Shown here: positions 53,803 through 62,592 of the stretch, one piece after another | How positions within the stretch are numbered: the first letter of the stretch is position 1 | Layout: every line of letters starts with the position of its first letter | NCBI RefSeq assembly: GCF_001056295.1 | Contig: NZ_JVMD01000023.1 | Location: 62,001 to 126,000 of the forward strand | Source: Corynebacterium halotolerans | GTDB taxonomy: Bacteria > Actinomycetota > Actinomycetes > Mycobacteriales > Mycobacteriaceae | Reading direction: 5' to 3' | Length of the DNA stretch: 64,000 nt | Position numbers and translations under genes: made by a program | The notes under the pieces: model-generated | What the model was told of the DNA's origin: nothing | Databases searched by the model: none | The model's input: the letters and a program-made list of their open reading frames with translations, nothing else

Positions 53803-54873
53803 TCAGCGCACCGTTGTGCCGTAGGTTTCCGCGATCGCGTGGGCCGTCGCCTTCGCGTGCGGCCCCACGCCGGTGATCGTCGCCGACCCCGGCCCGGCCC
53901 AATCCCCGTAGCCGACCAGGTGCAGGCCGGGCACGGTGGGGCGGCGGCCGTCGAGAAGCGACCGCACCGGCCCCAGTGCCGGCCGGAAGCCCGTGCACCA
54001 GATCAGATGGTCGAAGCCGCCCGGCCCGCCGAGTTCGTCGAGCGACCGGAACATCGGCGTCGCCCGCAGCCGGCCCTCGTCGCGGGCGGCGAGCACCTCG
54101 GGCAGCATGACTATGTCGCCCAGCCGCGAATCCGCCCCGGGATCGTCCTCGCCGCAGAGGATCGCCAGCATCCGCTCCCGGTTGCGCCGGAACAGCACCC
54201 GCCCGTCGACGTCGACCGGCATCCACCGCGGTTCCCGCCGCGTGAACCAGGTGACGTCGGCGACGCGCGTCAATTCCGCCGCGATCTGCGCCGCCGAATT
54301 CGCCCCGCCGACCACGGCCACCCGCGATCCGCGGAACGGCTCCGGGCCCGGGTAGTGCGCCGAATGCCATTGCTTTCCGACGAACGTGCCCGGCCGCATC
54401 GGAACGAACGGCGCCGACCACGTGCCGGTCGCCGCCACGACGTGATCTGCGGTCCAGGCCCGGTCCGCCGCGTGGATCACGAACCTCCGATCGTGCGGAT
54501 CCGGGGTGGACGGCGCGTCGGAAAGCCCCGGGGCGTTCGCGCCGCCGCGGAAGCCGACCCGCGTCACGTGCACGGGGCGTTCGACGGGGATGGAATAGCG
54601 GTGCTCGTATTTCCGCAGGTAATCGATGACGTGCGACGCCGGCGGGAACCCGTCGAACGGCGGCATCGGGATGCCCGGGAGGTTGGAAAAATCCGCCGTG
54701 GAGAACAACGTCATCGACGGCCACACGTGGCGCCACGCGCCGCCGGGGCCCTCCTGGTCGTCCAGGACGAGGACGTCGATGCCGGCGCGGAGCAGGTAAT
54801 GCGCCGTGGCCGCGCCCGCCTGCCCGCCGCCGACGATGATCACCCGGTGGGACGGCGTCGAAGGGGAAGGCAT
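53803..54873 (-). CDS. Flavin-containing monooxygenase-like FAD/NAD(P) oxidoreductase
   Basis: A 356-residue flavoprotein related to FMO/CzcO-type monooxygenases. The FAD dinucleotide fold is VIIVGGGQAGAATAHYLLRAG, the NADPH fold is SRVAVVGGANSAAQIAAELTR, and the linker FVGKQWHSAHYPGPEPFRG has the FMO-like W-H-S pattern. The second nucleotide site and the ATG motif (VVAATGTW) are present, and the C-terminal GYGDWAGPGSATITGVGPHAKATA closes the FAD site. It is shorter than full FMOs (about 450). Substrate unknown. The ATG at 54873 starts the FAD fold directly. Confidence 0.88.
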   Translation of the reverse strand: MPSPSTPSHRVIIVGGGQAGAATAHYLLRAGIDVLVLDDQEGPGGAWRHVWPSMTLFSTADFSNLPGIPMPPFDGFPPASHVIDYLRKYEHRYSIPVERPVHVTRVGFRGGANAPGLSDAPSTPDPHDRRFVIHAADRAWTADHVVAATGTWSAPFVPMRPGTFVGKQWHSAHYPGPEPFRGSRVAVVGGANSAAQIAAELTRVADVTWFTRREPRWMPVDVDGRVLFRRNRERMLAILCGEDDPGADSRLGDIVMLPEVLAARDEGRLRATPMFRSLDELGGPGGFDHLIWCTGFRPALGPVRSLLDGRRPTVPGLHLVGYGDWAGPGSATITGVGPHAKATAHAIAETYGTTVR

Positions 54874-55056
54874 GCGTCCAGGGTAAGGCGGGGCGGTTCG
54901 GGCCGATGCGGCGCGGTTGGTCGGGGCAGTGGGCCGACGCGGTTCCGGGGGCTTTGGCAGCGGCCCGGAAATGGCATGTGAACTGGGGATTTGTTCGGTG
55001 TCGGGGTGCGGGGTATCGTTACATCCCGTTGCACGGGCCAAGCCCGAACAGCACAT

Positions 55057-55129
55057 GCGCCCGTAGCTCAACGGATAGAGCATCTGACTACGGATCAGAA
55101 GGTTAGGGGTTCGAATCCCTTCGGGCGCA
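55057..55129 (+). tRNA. tRNA-Arg (anticodon ACG), copy 2
   Basis: The 73 bases are identical to those at 47958-48030, including loop TACGGAT and discriminator A. CCA is not encoded. The flanks differ, so the copies were not duplicated as part of a long block, or have since diverged outside the gene. Confidence 0.97.
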
Positions 55130-55135
55130 CGGTTT

Positions 55136-55165
55136 CCCCGGCAGGCATCGCCTGCCGGGGTTTTT
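55136..55165 (+). terminator. Terminator after tRNA-Arg copy 2
   Basis: CCCCGGCAGGC pairs perfectly with GCCTGCCGGGG across a three-base ATC loop and is followed by TTTTT, a textbook intrinsic terminator. Confidence 0.9.
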
Positions 55166-55320
55166 CGTCGTGCCCGGATACCCCGAGGCTGGAGGGGGTG
55201 CCGGCCGATGGCGCGGGGTGGGTCAACGGGGGTTTTTCGGCGTTAGCGCTCGTCCGGGAGTTTTCGGCCACGTATCGTTTCGCTTCGAAAAAACGATGAT
55301 CGAACATTTGGGAGAAGATT

Positions 55321-56253
55321 ATGGCGCAAGGTGACCCGGGGCAGAACGGACCCCAGCAGCCCGGACAGAACGGCCCCGGCCCCGGCCCGGAGGCGGGACC
55401 GCCCGGAGCCCCGGGTCAGCCCGGCCCCTACGGTCCGCCGGGGCAGCCCGGACAGCCCGGACAGTCCGGTCCTTACGGCCAGCCCGGTCCTTACGGCCAG
55501 CCGGGTCCTTACGGTCAGCCCGGCGAACCGGGCCAGCTCGGTCAGCCCGGTCAGCCCGGACAACCGGGCCAGCCGGGCCACTACGGCCAGCCCGGCCCGT
55601 ATGGCCTGCACGGCGAGCCCGAGGGTGCGACGGCGGCCAAGAAGCCCCGCAAGATCCCGACGGTGGTTCGCATCCTCGTGCCGTTGCTGCTCGTTCCCTT
55701 GGTGCTGGCGGGGATCGGAAACCTGACCAAGCCGGACCCGATCGAAGTCGGCAGCTGCCTGGAGAAGGAGTCCGTGGACAACATCGAGGACTCCGACAAC
55801 TCGATGCCCAAGGCCGTGGACTGCAACGACGAGACCGCCGGCTACCGCGTTCTGGCGATCGGCGAGAAGTCGGACGATGTCGAGTGCATCAATGTGCCCG
55901 GTGCGACCACGGTCCTGAGTCTCATGGGCGCCGACGTCTCCAAGTACTGCCTGGCGGGCATCGACGAGGACGTCGAGCGCAACATCAACAACATCCAGGT
56001 CGGCGAGTGCGTGATCATGGAGGGCGACACCGCCCTGCGCCACGGTTGCGACCAGCCCGGCGCGCTCAAGGTGCTGGCGATCGACAACAACCCGGCGGTC
56101 GTCGACTTGCCGGACGTCTCCGGCCAGCCCAACGTGTGCGAGAAGCTCGGCGCCCCCGAGGCCACGCAGTACTACAAGTGGGGCCTCCCCTCGAGCGGCT
56201 TCATTTCGGTCCCCGACTACCAAAAGGGCATCTGCATGGCCGAAGTCGGCTGA
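55321..56253 (+). CDS. LppU-like membrane protein, tandem copy 1
   Basis: A 310-residue protein. Residues 1-105 are a Gly/Pro/Gln-rich cytoplasmic region with YGQPGP and QPGQPG repeats. One membrane helix follows ([19 protein letters not shown]), then an extracellular part made of two similar Cys-containing modules: VGSCLEKE...[16 protein letters not shown] and [28 protein letters not shown], closing with [25 protein letters not shown]. This matches actinobacterial LppU/SCO3897-family proteins, whose function is unknown. First of three tandem paralogues with the same layout. Confidence 0.82.
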   Translation: MAQGDPGQNGPQQPGQNGPGPGPEAGPPGAPGQPGPYGPPGQPGQPGQSGPYGQPGPYGQPGPYGQPGEPGQLGQPGQPGQPGQPGHYGQPGPYGLHGEPEGATAAKKPRKIPTVVRILVPLLLVPLVLAGIGNLTKPDPIEVGSCLEKESVDNIEDSDNSMPKAVDCNDETAGYRVLAIGEKSDDVECINVPGATTVLSLMGADVSKYCLAGIDEDVERNINNIQVGECVIMEGDTALRHGCDQPGALKVLAIDNNPAVVDLPDVSGQPNVCEKLGAPEATQYYKWGLPSSGFISVPDYQKGICMAEVG

Positions 56254-56396
56254 CGAGGCCCGGTCCGGTGGGCCCGGCGGGCGGTGGCTGACGTGCTTTG
56301 CGACGCCGCCGTCAACGGGGTCGCCGGCGGGGGACATTTGCCGCCGTTTTACCCCGCGGTGCTGACAGGCTCCGTCACCCGTTGTACTTTTGCGAC

Positions 56397-57647
56397 ATGA
56401 ATGAGCAACGGTGGGGCAGCGCCCGCGACGGCGAACCGAGCGGCGAACCCGGACGATACGGCGGATCACCCGGGTCCGGAGATTCCGGCCCTTACGGGGG
56501 CGGCGCCTACGGTTCCGGCGGTTCCGATCCTTATGGCGGCGGGGCATACGGTTCCGGCGGGCAATCCGGGGATTACGCGGGAGAGGCGCAGCCGGGCCAA
56601 CCGGGCCCCTACGGTCCCGCCGGGAATCAGCCCGACCCGTATGCCCAGGGGTACGACCAGCCCGGCCCCTACGGTCCGGGTGCCGCTCAGCCGGGCCCAT
56701 ATGGCCCGGGCTCCGGTCAGCCGGGCCCGTATGGCCCGGGTGCTTCCCAGCCCGGCCCCTACGGCCCGGGTGCCCCTCCGCCCGGCCCCTACGGTGCGGG
56801 CAATTCCGCTGGTCCCGGAGGGCCTGCCGGCCCTTTTGGTCCGGGCCAGCCCAACCCGTACTACGGCGGTCCGGGTGGCCCCGGCGGACCCGGTGGCCCG
56901 AACGATCCCTACGGCATCCATTCCCAGGGGCCGGGCGGTGCCCCGCCCAAGAGCAAGGGGACGAAGCCGGCCATCCTCATCGTCGCCTTCATCGTGCTCG
57001 TCGTTCTCGGCATTTTCGTGGTGAATTTCCTGAACACCGCGAAGGACATGACCGCCGCCGACCGGTCCTCCGACTCGTCGACGAGCGCTGAAGCGAGTGG
57101 AACGGAGCGCAGTTCCCGCCCGAAGGCCGAGAGCATGCCCGCAGTCGGCGATTGCATTCCCGATCAAGGGGAAGCGGGCGTCCTCATCAACAATGGAGAT
57201 CTGCCCGAGATCGTCGATTGCGGCAGTTCTCGGGCGGTGTTCGAGGTCCTGCACGTGCGAAAGGATCCCGACGGAACCCGCTGCATCGACATCGATGGCG
57301 CGACCGATTCCATTTGGTACACGGGCAGGCCGGACGTCGACGCGTTCTGCCTGATGAAGAAGGGCGAAGACAAGTCCCGCAACATCAACAACATCAAGGT
57401 GGACGAATGCGCGGCGGTCGAGGGCGAGTTCGTCTACCGCGCGGAATGCGGCGCGCCGGGCTCCTACAGGGTCCTGGCCGTATTCCCCTACACGCAGACG
57501 TTGCCGGCCACCTACAACGGGCCGATCACCCCGTGCGTCGACGCCGGCGCGCCCAACGCGACCATGGCTTACCAGTGGGGCGTCCCCGACAAACCCGGTT
57601 CCGAAGGAGGGTTCCAGCGGGCCGTGTGCATGGTCGAGGCCGGCTGA
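56397..57647 (+). CDS. LppU-like membrane protein, tandem copy 2
   Basis: The longest of the three (416 residues). The cytoplasmic region is about 190 residues of Gly/Pro/Tyr repeats (PGPYGPG). A membrane helix (PAILIVAFIVLVVLGIFVVNF) and a Ser/Thr/Glu stalk follow, then the same two Cys modules: VGDCIPDQ...VDCGSSRAVFEVLHV and VDECAAVEGEFVYRAECGAPGSYRVLAVFPY, ending YQWGVPDKPGSEGGFQRAVCMVEAG. The ATG at 56397 is taken because residues encoded just upstream are Arg-rich and atypical of the family. The length difference from the neighbours is almost entirely repeat number. Confidence 0.8.
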   Translation: MNEQRWGSARDGEPSGEPGRYGGSPGSGDSGPYGGGAYGSGGSDPYGGGAYGSGGQSGDYAGEAQPGQPGPYGPAGNQPDPYAQGYDQPGPYGPGAAQPGPYGPGSGQPGPYGPGASQPGPYGPGAPPPGPYGAGNSAGPGGPAGPFGPGQPNPYYGGPGGPGGPGGPNDPYGIHSQGPGGAPPKSKGTKPAILIVAFIVLVVLGIFVVNFLNTAKDMTAADRSSDSSTSAEASGTERSSRPKAESMPAVGDCIPDQGEAGVLINNGDLPEIVDCGSSRAVFEVLHVRKDPDGTRCIDIDGATDSIWYTGRPDVDAFCLMKKGEDKSRNINNIKVDECAAVEGEFVYRAECGAPGSYRVLAVFPYTQTLPATYNGPITPCVDAGAPNATMAYQWGVPDKPGSEGGFQRAVCMVEAG

Positions 57648-57786
57648 CCGGTGCCCCGGATCCGCAGCGGCTCTCGCTTGCCGACGCCCGCGATCGCCCG
57701 GAAGAGGCCGGCGCATGGGTGGGCCGGCGGATCTGAATCACGGGTTCGGCGGGCAGCCATCGATGGGGCGCGATACGGTTTCCGTC

Positions 57787-58488
57787 ATGAACGCTAACGA
57801 AAATGGTTCCGGCGAACCCGGCTCGCAAGGGCAGCCCGGTCAGCCCGTGCAGCCCGGTCAGCCCGTGCAGGGCGACGCGAACGCGCCGAAGAAGTCCGGG
57901 AAGCTCCGGGAACGAATCTCCGTCGCCGCGACGGTGCTTTTCCTGCTCGCCTTCGTCGGCTTCTTCCTGTACACGCGGCCCAACGGTGCCCCCGAGGTCG
58001 GCGAGTGCATCGCCGAACAGGAGCGGTACACCAGCACCAGCAGCCGCGACGTCATGCCGGAGACGCTGGATTGCTCCGACCCGGAGGCCAAGTACAAGGT
58101 CGTCTCCGTGCGTGAAAACGAAAGTGATCCGCAGTGCCTCGACGTTGACGGCGCCACCGGCAAGGTCGACTTTTACGGCGCCGACATCGAGAGCCTGTGC
58201 CTCGCCGGCAAGGACGATGACCCGAAGCGCAACCTCAACACCATCAAGGTCGGCGAGTGCGTCGTCATCGAGCAGGGAGACGATGTCCGCCGCGCCGACT
58301 GCGGCGAGCCGGAGGCGATGTCCGTGCGCGCGGTGCTCACCGAGCCCGGCTCCATCCCGCCCGTCATGACCGGCCAGATCAAGCAGTGCGCCGACGCCGG
58401 CGTGCCCGAGGCGGAGCGCATCTACGGTTGGGGCATCGGCAACATCGTCAATTCCTACGACCGGGCCGTGTGTCTGGTTTCGAACTGA
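57787..58488 (+). CDS. LppU-like membrane protein, tandem copy 3
   Basis: The shortest copy (233 residues). The cytoplasmic region is only about 45 residues (GQPGQPVQPGQPVQ). A membrane helix (VAATVLFLLAFVGFFLYTR) is followed by the two Cys modules VGECIAEQ...LDCSDPEAKYKVVSV and VGECVVIEQGDDVRRADCGEPEAMSVRAV, ending YGWGIGNIVNSYDRAVCLVSN. Extracellular domains of the three copies align end to end with conserved cysteines, while their repeat regions shrink or grow. They are probably partners or alternative forms at the cell envelope; function unknown. Confidence 0.8.
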   Translation: MNANENGSGEPGSQGQPGQPVQPGQPVQGDANAPKKSGKLRERISVAATVLFLLAFVGFFLYTRPNGAPEVGECIAEQERYTSTSSRDVMPETLDCSDPEAKYKVVSVRENESDPQCLDVDGATGKVDFYGADIESLCLAGKDDDPKRNLNTIKVGECVVIEQGDDVRRADCGEPEAMSVRAVLTEPGSIPPVMTGQIKQCADAGVPEAERIYGWGIGNIVNSYDRAVCLVSN

Positions 58489-58552
58489 TCGTGGCCTCGA
58501 ATTGACGCGGCTCTCGAACTGATCCGGCGACCCGACCGCCCGAAATGACGAA

Positions 58553-58586
58553 GGCGCCGCCCCCGGCGGGGGACGGCGCCCGACTT
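58553..58586. terminator. Bidirectional terminator
   Basis: GGCGCCGCCCCC pairs with GGGGGACGGCGCC (one bulge) and is followed by CTTTT on the plus strand. It lies between the convergent LppU-like copy 3 and ddh. Confidence 0.8.
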
Positions 58587-58600
58587 TTCGGAGCGTCGTT

Positions 58601-59557
58601 TTACACGTCGTTCTCGATCAGCTCGTCCAGCGGCGTCTGCGACAGCAGGTACGGGGCGATCTCGAGCACCGTGCGGGCGCCGCGCTCGCCGGCCTCGCGC
58701 AGGCGGTGCGCCGCGCGCCCGTAGGCAACCTGCACGGCCGCGGTGAAGTCGGGGTTGCGCTCCAGCTCCAGCCCGAACTCGATGACGTGGCGCGACGTTC
58801 CCGCGCGGCCCTGGGTCACCACGTTGCCTCCGTGCGGCATGCCCTGGTGGTCGCGCTCGAACTCCTCGTCGGTGATGAAGTCGACGATGGTCTCGTACCC
58901 CGCGAAGTAATCGGGCATGGTCACGATCGTTTCGCGGATCGAGTCGTGGTCGGCCTCGTCGGCGACGATGTAGCAGTGGCGGATGTGGCACTTCTTGGCG
59001 TCCAGGTCGCCGCCTTCGCCCCGCTTGACGGCCTCGATCGCCTCGGGGTTGGGCTTGGTGTACTGCACGCCCTTCTTCACGCCGGGCACGCGGCGCACCG
59101 CATCGGAATGGCCCTGCGACAGGCCCGGGCCCCAGAAGGTCATCTGGTCTGCACCCGGCAGGACGGCCGCGCCGAAGACGCGGTTGAGCGAGAAGAAGCC
59201 CGGATCCCAGCCGGTGGAGATGACCGCCACCTGTCCGCCCTCGCGTGCGGCGGCGTCCATCGCCCCGCGGTGGCGGGGGATGTCGCGGTGGTTGTCGTAG
59301 GTGTCGACGGTCGTGTACAGCTTCGCCAGCTCCGGCGCCTGCTCCGGCACGTCCGTGGCCGAGCCGAGGCAGATGAACAGCACGTCGACTTCGTCGGCAT
59401 GCTTGTCGACGTCCGCTGCCGGAAGCACCCGGGCGTCGGTGTCCAGGGAATCGCGTCGCGAGAACACGCCGACGAGCTCCATGTCGGGCTGATCGGCGAT
59501 GACGCGTTCGACGCTGCGGCCGAGGTTTCCGTAGCCGATGATGGCGGCGCGGATCAT
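58601..59557 (-). CDS. ddh: meso-Diaminopimelate D-dehydrogenase
   Basis: NADPH-dependent enzyme that makes meso-diaminopimelate directly from tetrahydrodipicolinate, a one-step branch to lysine and peptidoglycan characteristic of corynebacteria. The 318-residue length is close to the C. glutamicum enzyme (320). Visible are the nucleotide fold IRAAIIGYGNLGRSVERVI, VFICLGSATDVPEQAP-type segment, the substrate loop STGWDPGFFSLNRVFGAAVLPGADQMTFWGPGLSQGHSDAVRRVPGV, and the C-terminal FGLELERNPDFTAAVQVAYGRAAHRL. It is monocistronic between terminators. Confidence 0.96.
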   Translation of the reverse strand: MIRAAIIGYGNLGRSVERVIADQPDMELVGVFSRRDSLDTDARVLPAADVDKHADEVDVLFICLGSATDVPEQAPELAKLYTTVDTYDNHRDIPRHRGAMDAAAREGGQVAVISTGWDPGFFSLNRVFGAAVLPGADQMTFWGPGLSQGHSDAVRRVPGVKKGVQYTKPNPEAIEAVKRGEGGDLDAKKCHIRHCYIVADEADHDSIRETIVTMPDYFAGYETIVDFITDEEFERDHQGMPHGGNVVTQGRAGTSRHVIEFGLELERNPDFTAAVQVAYGRAAHRLREAGERGARTVLEIAPYLLSQTPLDELIENDV

Positions 59558-59771
59558 GGGGGTCCTTTCGTCGGAGTCGCCCGAGGCGAACCGGCGCCGA
59601 TTCTTCGTCGCGTTTCTCGTCGCGCGGCGCCGGTGCCCGGGCAGTTACGACATCAAGGGTAAATGGTGGACCGGATTCCGCGCCGCGGGCCCCGCACCCC
59701 CGCGGGACGGCCTCACCGACGAGGGGGAGACGGGGTGGTTGGACGCGGACCCCGCACCCCGCGGGACGGCG

Positions 59772-60794
59772 CTAGAAGATCTCCAGCCGCCCGCCGAGCC
59801 CCTCGGCCTGCTCGAGTTCCCGGACCCACGCACCGGACCCCGGACTGACGCGGATGACGGGGCGCAGCGACAGCTTCACGCCCCCATCCAGCTTCCTCGA
59901 TCCCGAGCGGGCGCGGTACCGGCCGTGCGCGTGGAACCCCGCCTCCGCCAGCGTCGCGGCGGTGCCGGAGTCGGCCAGCTCCGCCCGTGCGGCGGTGAGC
60001 AGTTCGATGGCCTCGTCCAACGCTTCCGTCACCGGGCCGACGTTGTTCTCGCACCAGGACATCACCATGTCCGGCTCCGCCCCGGCGACGCGGGTGCCGT
60101 CGCGGAAGGACCCGGCCGCCAGCGACAGAGTCAGCGGCCCGCCGTCGTCGCCGACGACCGCCAGCGCATAGGACAGCAGATGGGGCATGTGCGAAATCCG
60201 GGCCACGGCGCGGTCGTGGTTGTCGGCCGTCGCCGGGATCACCTCGGAACCCACGAGCTTGCCCAGCGCCACAACGTCCCGGAACGTGCGCGTCCACTGC
60301 TCCGGCACCTCATCCCCGGAACGGCTGGCCGCCGCGGCGCGGTCGAAGCAGACGACCCACGCCGCGCCGTCGTAAAGCCCCGTGCGCGTGGCGTCCCACC
60401 CGGACTCCTCGGAACCCGCCATCGGGTGCGCGCCGACGTAGCGGTCGCCCATCCCGCGCGCCTCGACCTCGTCGAGGATGGCGCGCTTGACGCTGACGAC
60501 GTCGGTGATGCCGCAATCCGGCGCATGTTCCGCAATTTGGTCGAGCAGGCCGCCGACGGCGAACATGGGCACGCCGATGACCAGCAGCGCGCGGTCCTCC
60601 TGGGCGCGGTCCAGGACTGCGGCGAGATCGGTCGACGCGTCGAAGCCCTCGGCGGCCGCGGCGTCGGCCGTCGCGGCGGAGCGGTTCCACCCGTAGACCG
60701 GGGCGCCCGCCTCCGCGAGATCGCGCATGAGCGAACCACCGATCAGTCCGAGTCCGAGGATGCAGGTCGGCGTGGCGAGAGTGTCGTTGGTCAC
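59772..60794 (-). CDS. tyrA: Prephenate/arogenate dehydrogenase
   Basis: NAD(P)-dependent TyrA of tyrosine synthesis, 340 residues. The nucleotide fold is CILGLGLIGGSLMRDLAEAGAPVYGWNRS, the catalytic histidine is in YVGAHPMAGSEESGWDATRTGLYDGAAWVVC, a second histidine is in ISHMPHLLSYALA, and GSFRDGTRVAGAEPDMVMSWCENN closes the site. The start is the GTG at 60794, at the family N-terminus. Corynebacterial TyrA enzymes often use arogenate; specificity cannot be read here. It is divergent from the deaminase-associated gene (38 bases). A word copy (60368-60378) lies in the YDGAAW region. Confidence 0.92.
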   Translation of the reverse strand: MTNDTLATPTCILGLGLIGGSLMRDLAEAGAPVYGWNRSAATADAAAAEGFDASTDLAAVLDRAQEDRALLVIGVPMFAVGGLLDQIAEHAPDCGITDVVSVKRAILDEVEARGMGDRYVGAHPMAGSEESGWDATRTGLYDGAAWVVCFDRAAAASRSGDEVPEQWTRTFRDVVALGKLVGSEVIPATADNHDRAVARISHMPHLLSYALAVVGDDGGPLTLSLAAGSFRDGTRVAGAEPDMVMSWCENNVGPVTEALDEAIELLTAARAELADSGTAATLAEAGFHAHGRYRARSGSRKLDGGVKLSLRPVIRVSPGSGAWVRELEQAEGLGGRLEIF

Positions 60795-60832
60795 CTGACA
60801 AGGATGACACACCGCGACTAGCGTGGGGTGGC

Positions 60833-61402
60833 ATGAGCACGACTTTTCCGGGGCCCGCGGGTTCCGACGACGGCCCCCGGGGCGATGACGACGACCGTTC
60901 CTACGCGGTGGCCGTCCTGCAGGGCGACGACGGCTGGTCCGTGCGCGAACTCGGCGACGAAGCACTGGACTCCCTGGCGGACGCGACCGCGCAGATGCGG
61001 CGGCTGCGGGCGGAGCGCGCGGCGTTCGCGATGCTCAACATCGACGACGACTACTTCATCCTCCTGCGGCCCATGCCCGGCGGCGTGCGCGTCTTGCTTT
61101 CCGACGCCACGGCCGCCGTCACCGACGACATCGCCGCCGACGTGATGGACGAACTCGACGAGGACATCCCCGACATCGACGAAGAGGACCTCGACGACGT
61201 CGATTCATGGCCGGAGGGCGACCTGGAGATCCTCGCCGACCTCGGCGTACCCGAGGACGTCATGTCCGTCATCTGCGACGACCAGTCGCTGTGGGCCTCC
61301 GAGCAGCTCCACGCGATCGCCGCCGAACTCGGCTTCGACGAGGCGCTGGCCGACGAAACCGGCGTCCACGTGGAGGACGCCGACGGGGAAGATGACGGCT
61401 GA
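60833..61402 (+). CDS. tRNA adenosine deaminase-associated protein
   Basis: A very acidic 189-residue protein matching the actinobacterial 'tRNA adenosine deaminase-associated' family. The core is YAVAVLQGDDGWSVRELGDEALDSLADATAQMRRLRAERAAFAMLNIDDDYFILLRPMPGGVRVLLSDATAA. A long Asp/Glu stretch (VMDELDEDIPDIDEEDLDDVDSW) follows, then a helical C-terminal part ending in more acid. It overlaps tadA by 11 bases and is surely co-translated with it. The biochemical role is unknown; it may assist TadA folding or tRNA capture. Confidence 0.88.
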   Translation: MSTTFPGPAGSDDGPRGDDDDRSYAVAVLQGDDGWSVRELGDEALDSLADATAQMRRLRAERAAFAMLNIDDDYFILLRPMPGGVRVLLSDATAAVTDDIAADVMDELDEDIPDIDEEDLDDVDSWPEGDLEILADLGVPEDVMSVICDDQSLWASEQLHAIAAELGFDEALADETGVHVEDADGEDDG

Positions 61403-61883
61403 CGGCCCGGCGCTGCCGAAACCCGAAGCCGACCTCCGCGACGAGGAGTGGATGCGCGCGGCCATCGACGTCGCCCGCCGCACCCCGCCGGGCGACGTCC
61501 CGGTGGGCGCGATCGTCGTGGGCCCGGATGGCACGGTGGTGGCGGAGGCGGCGAACCGTCGCGAAGCAGACGCCGACCCCATGGCCCACGCGGAAGTCCT
61601 GGCCATCCGCGACGCCGCCCGGGCCCACGGCGACGGATGGCGCCTGGAGGAATGCACCCTCGTGGTGACGCTCGAACCGTGCGTCATGTGCGCCGGCGCG
61701 GCGGTGATGGCGCGGGTCGGGCGCATCGTGTTCGGGGCGTGGTCGCCCAAGACCGGGGCGTGCGGGTCGATCGCCGACGTCGTCCGCGACCCCGCCCACC
61801 CATTCGCGCCGCAGGTCCGCGGGGGAGTGCTGGCCGGCGAATGCGAAAGCCTGCTGCCGGAGTTCTTCCGCGGCAAGAGGTGA
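61392..61883 (+). CDS. tadA: tRNA-specific adenosine deaminase
   Basis: Zinc deaminase converting the wobble adenosine of tRNA-Arg(ACG) to inosine, essential for reading CGC/CGA. Both substrate tRNA genes (47958, 55057) are in this window. Of 163 residues, the zinc ligand and proton shuttle are in DPMAHAEVLAIRDAA, and the two cysteines in LVVTLEPCVMCAGAAVMARVGRIVFGAWSPKTGACGS. The sequence starts MTADGPALPKPEADLRDEEWMRAAIDVARR; the upstream overlap with its acidic partner fixes the ATG. Confidence 0.93.
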   Translation: MTADGPALPKPEADLRDEEWMRAAIDVARRTPPGDVPVGAIVVGPDGTVVAEAANRREADADPMAHAEVLAIRDAARAHGDGWRLEECTLVVTLEPCVMCAGAAVMARVGRIVFGAWSPKTGACGSIADVVRDPAHPFAPQVRGGVLAGECESLLPEFFRGKR

Positions 61884-62049
61884 CCGTGCGAGGTGACGTG
61901 CGAGGTGGCGCGGCACCGGTCGGCCGGGCCTTGGACGCCGGCGCGGTAACGGTTGGGTCACGAGCGGGCCAATGGCGTGGCGGGGTTGGCTGAACCGCAT
62001 TTATCATGAGAAGTGAACCATCAGCAAATCGCGACGTCAGGAGAGCAAC

Positions 62050-62241
62050 ATGGGTGACTTCCAGAACAAGGCGGACGAGCTCGGCGGCAAGGCCAAGGAG
62101 GCCGCCGGCAAGGCCACCGACAACAAGGACCTCGAGAACGAGGGCAAGGGCGACCAGGTCAAGGCCGACATCAAGCAGGGCTTCGAGGATGCCAAGGACA
62201 AGGTGACCGAGGGTCTGGGCAAGCTCAAGGGCGACAACTAA
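62050..62241 (+). CDS. CsbD-family stress-response protein
   Basis: A 63-residue, Lys/Asp/Gly-rich hydrophilic protein: MGDFQNKADELGGKAKEAAGKATDN, then a DIKQGFEDAKDKVTEGLGKLKGD repeat-like second half. It matches CsbD proteins, which are small, abundant, often induced by general stress, and of unknown biochemical role. A good ribosome site (AGGAG) lies 8 bases before the ATG. Monocistronic, just upstream of tRNA-Ser. Confidence 0.9.
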   Translation: MGDFQNKADELGGKAKEAAGKATDNKDLENEGKGDQVKADIKQGFEDAKDKVTEGLGKLKGDN

Positions 62242-62295
62242 ACGCTTGACCAGGCGATTTGTTCGCCGGGCCCGCCCTCCCGTAAATTCTTTCGC

Positions 62296-62386
62296 GGTGG
62301 CGTGTCCGAGCGGCCGAAGGTGATCGCCTCGAAAGCGATTGTTGGGTAACCCCCAACCGAGGGTTCAAATCCCTCCGCCACCGCCA
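62296..62386 (+). tRNA. tRNA-Ser (anticodon CGA)
   Basis: Acceptor GGTGGCG/CGCCACC, discriminator G, encoded CCA. The anticodon stem ATCGC/GCGAT with loop CTCGAAA gives CGA. The long variable arm (GTTGGGTAACCCCCAAC) and T-loop GTTCAAATC are present. It reads UCG, the frequent serine codon at this GC content. Confidence 0.97.
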
Positions 62387-62389
62387 ATC

Positions 62390-62427
62390 AACCGCCGCCC
62401 GTGCCATGCGCACGGGCGGCGGTTTTT
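62390..62427 (+). terminator. Terminator after tRNA-Ser(CGA)
   Basis: AACCGCCGCCCGTGC pairs with GCACGGGCGGCGGTT across a short loop (CATGC region) and runs into TTTTT, starting four bases past the CCA end. Confidence 0.88.
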
Positions 62428-62592
62428 CTACTATTCACGCAGGGGCAATTGTGTTCCCTGGGGCAATTGTTTCGCCTGTTGCCACGCGAGGTGCACCGGG
62501 ACACGTATCCTGGGAAGGTGCTGCGCGCGTCCCGTGGCGAGTCCGTAGGTCGCGCGCTCGCGAATGAACGCGAGTGAAGGGGAAGTTGAGCG

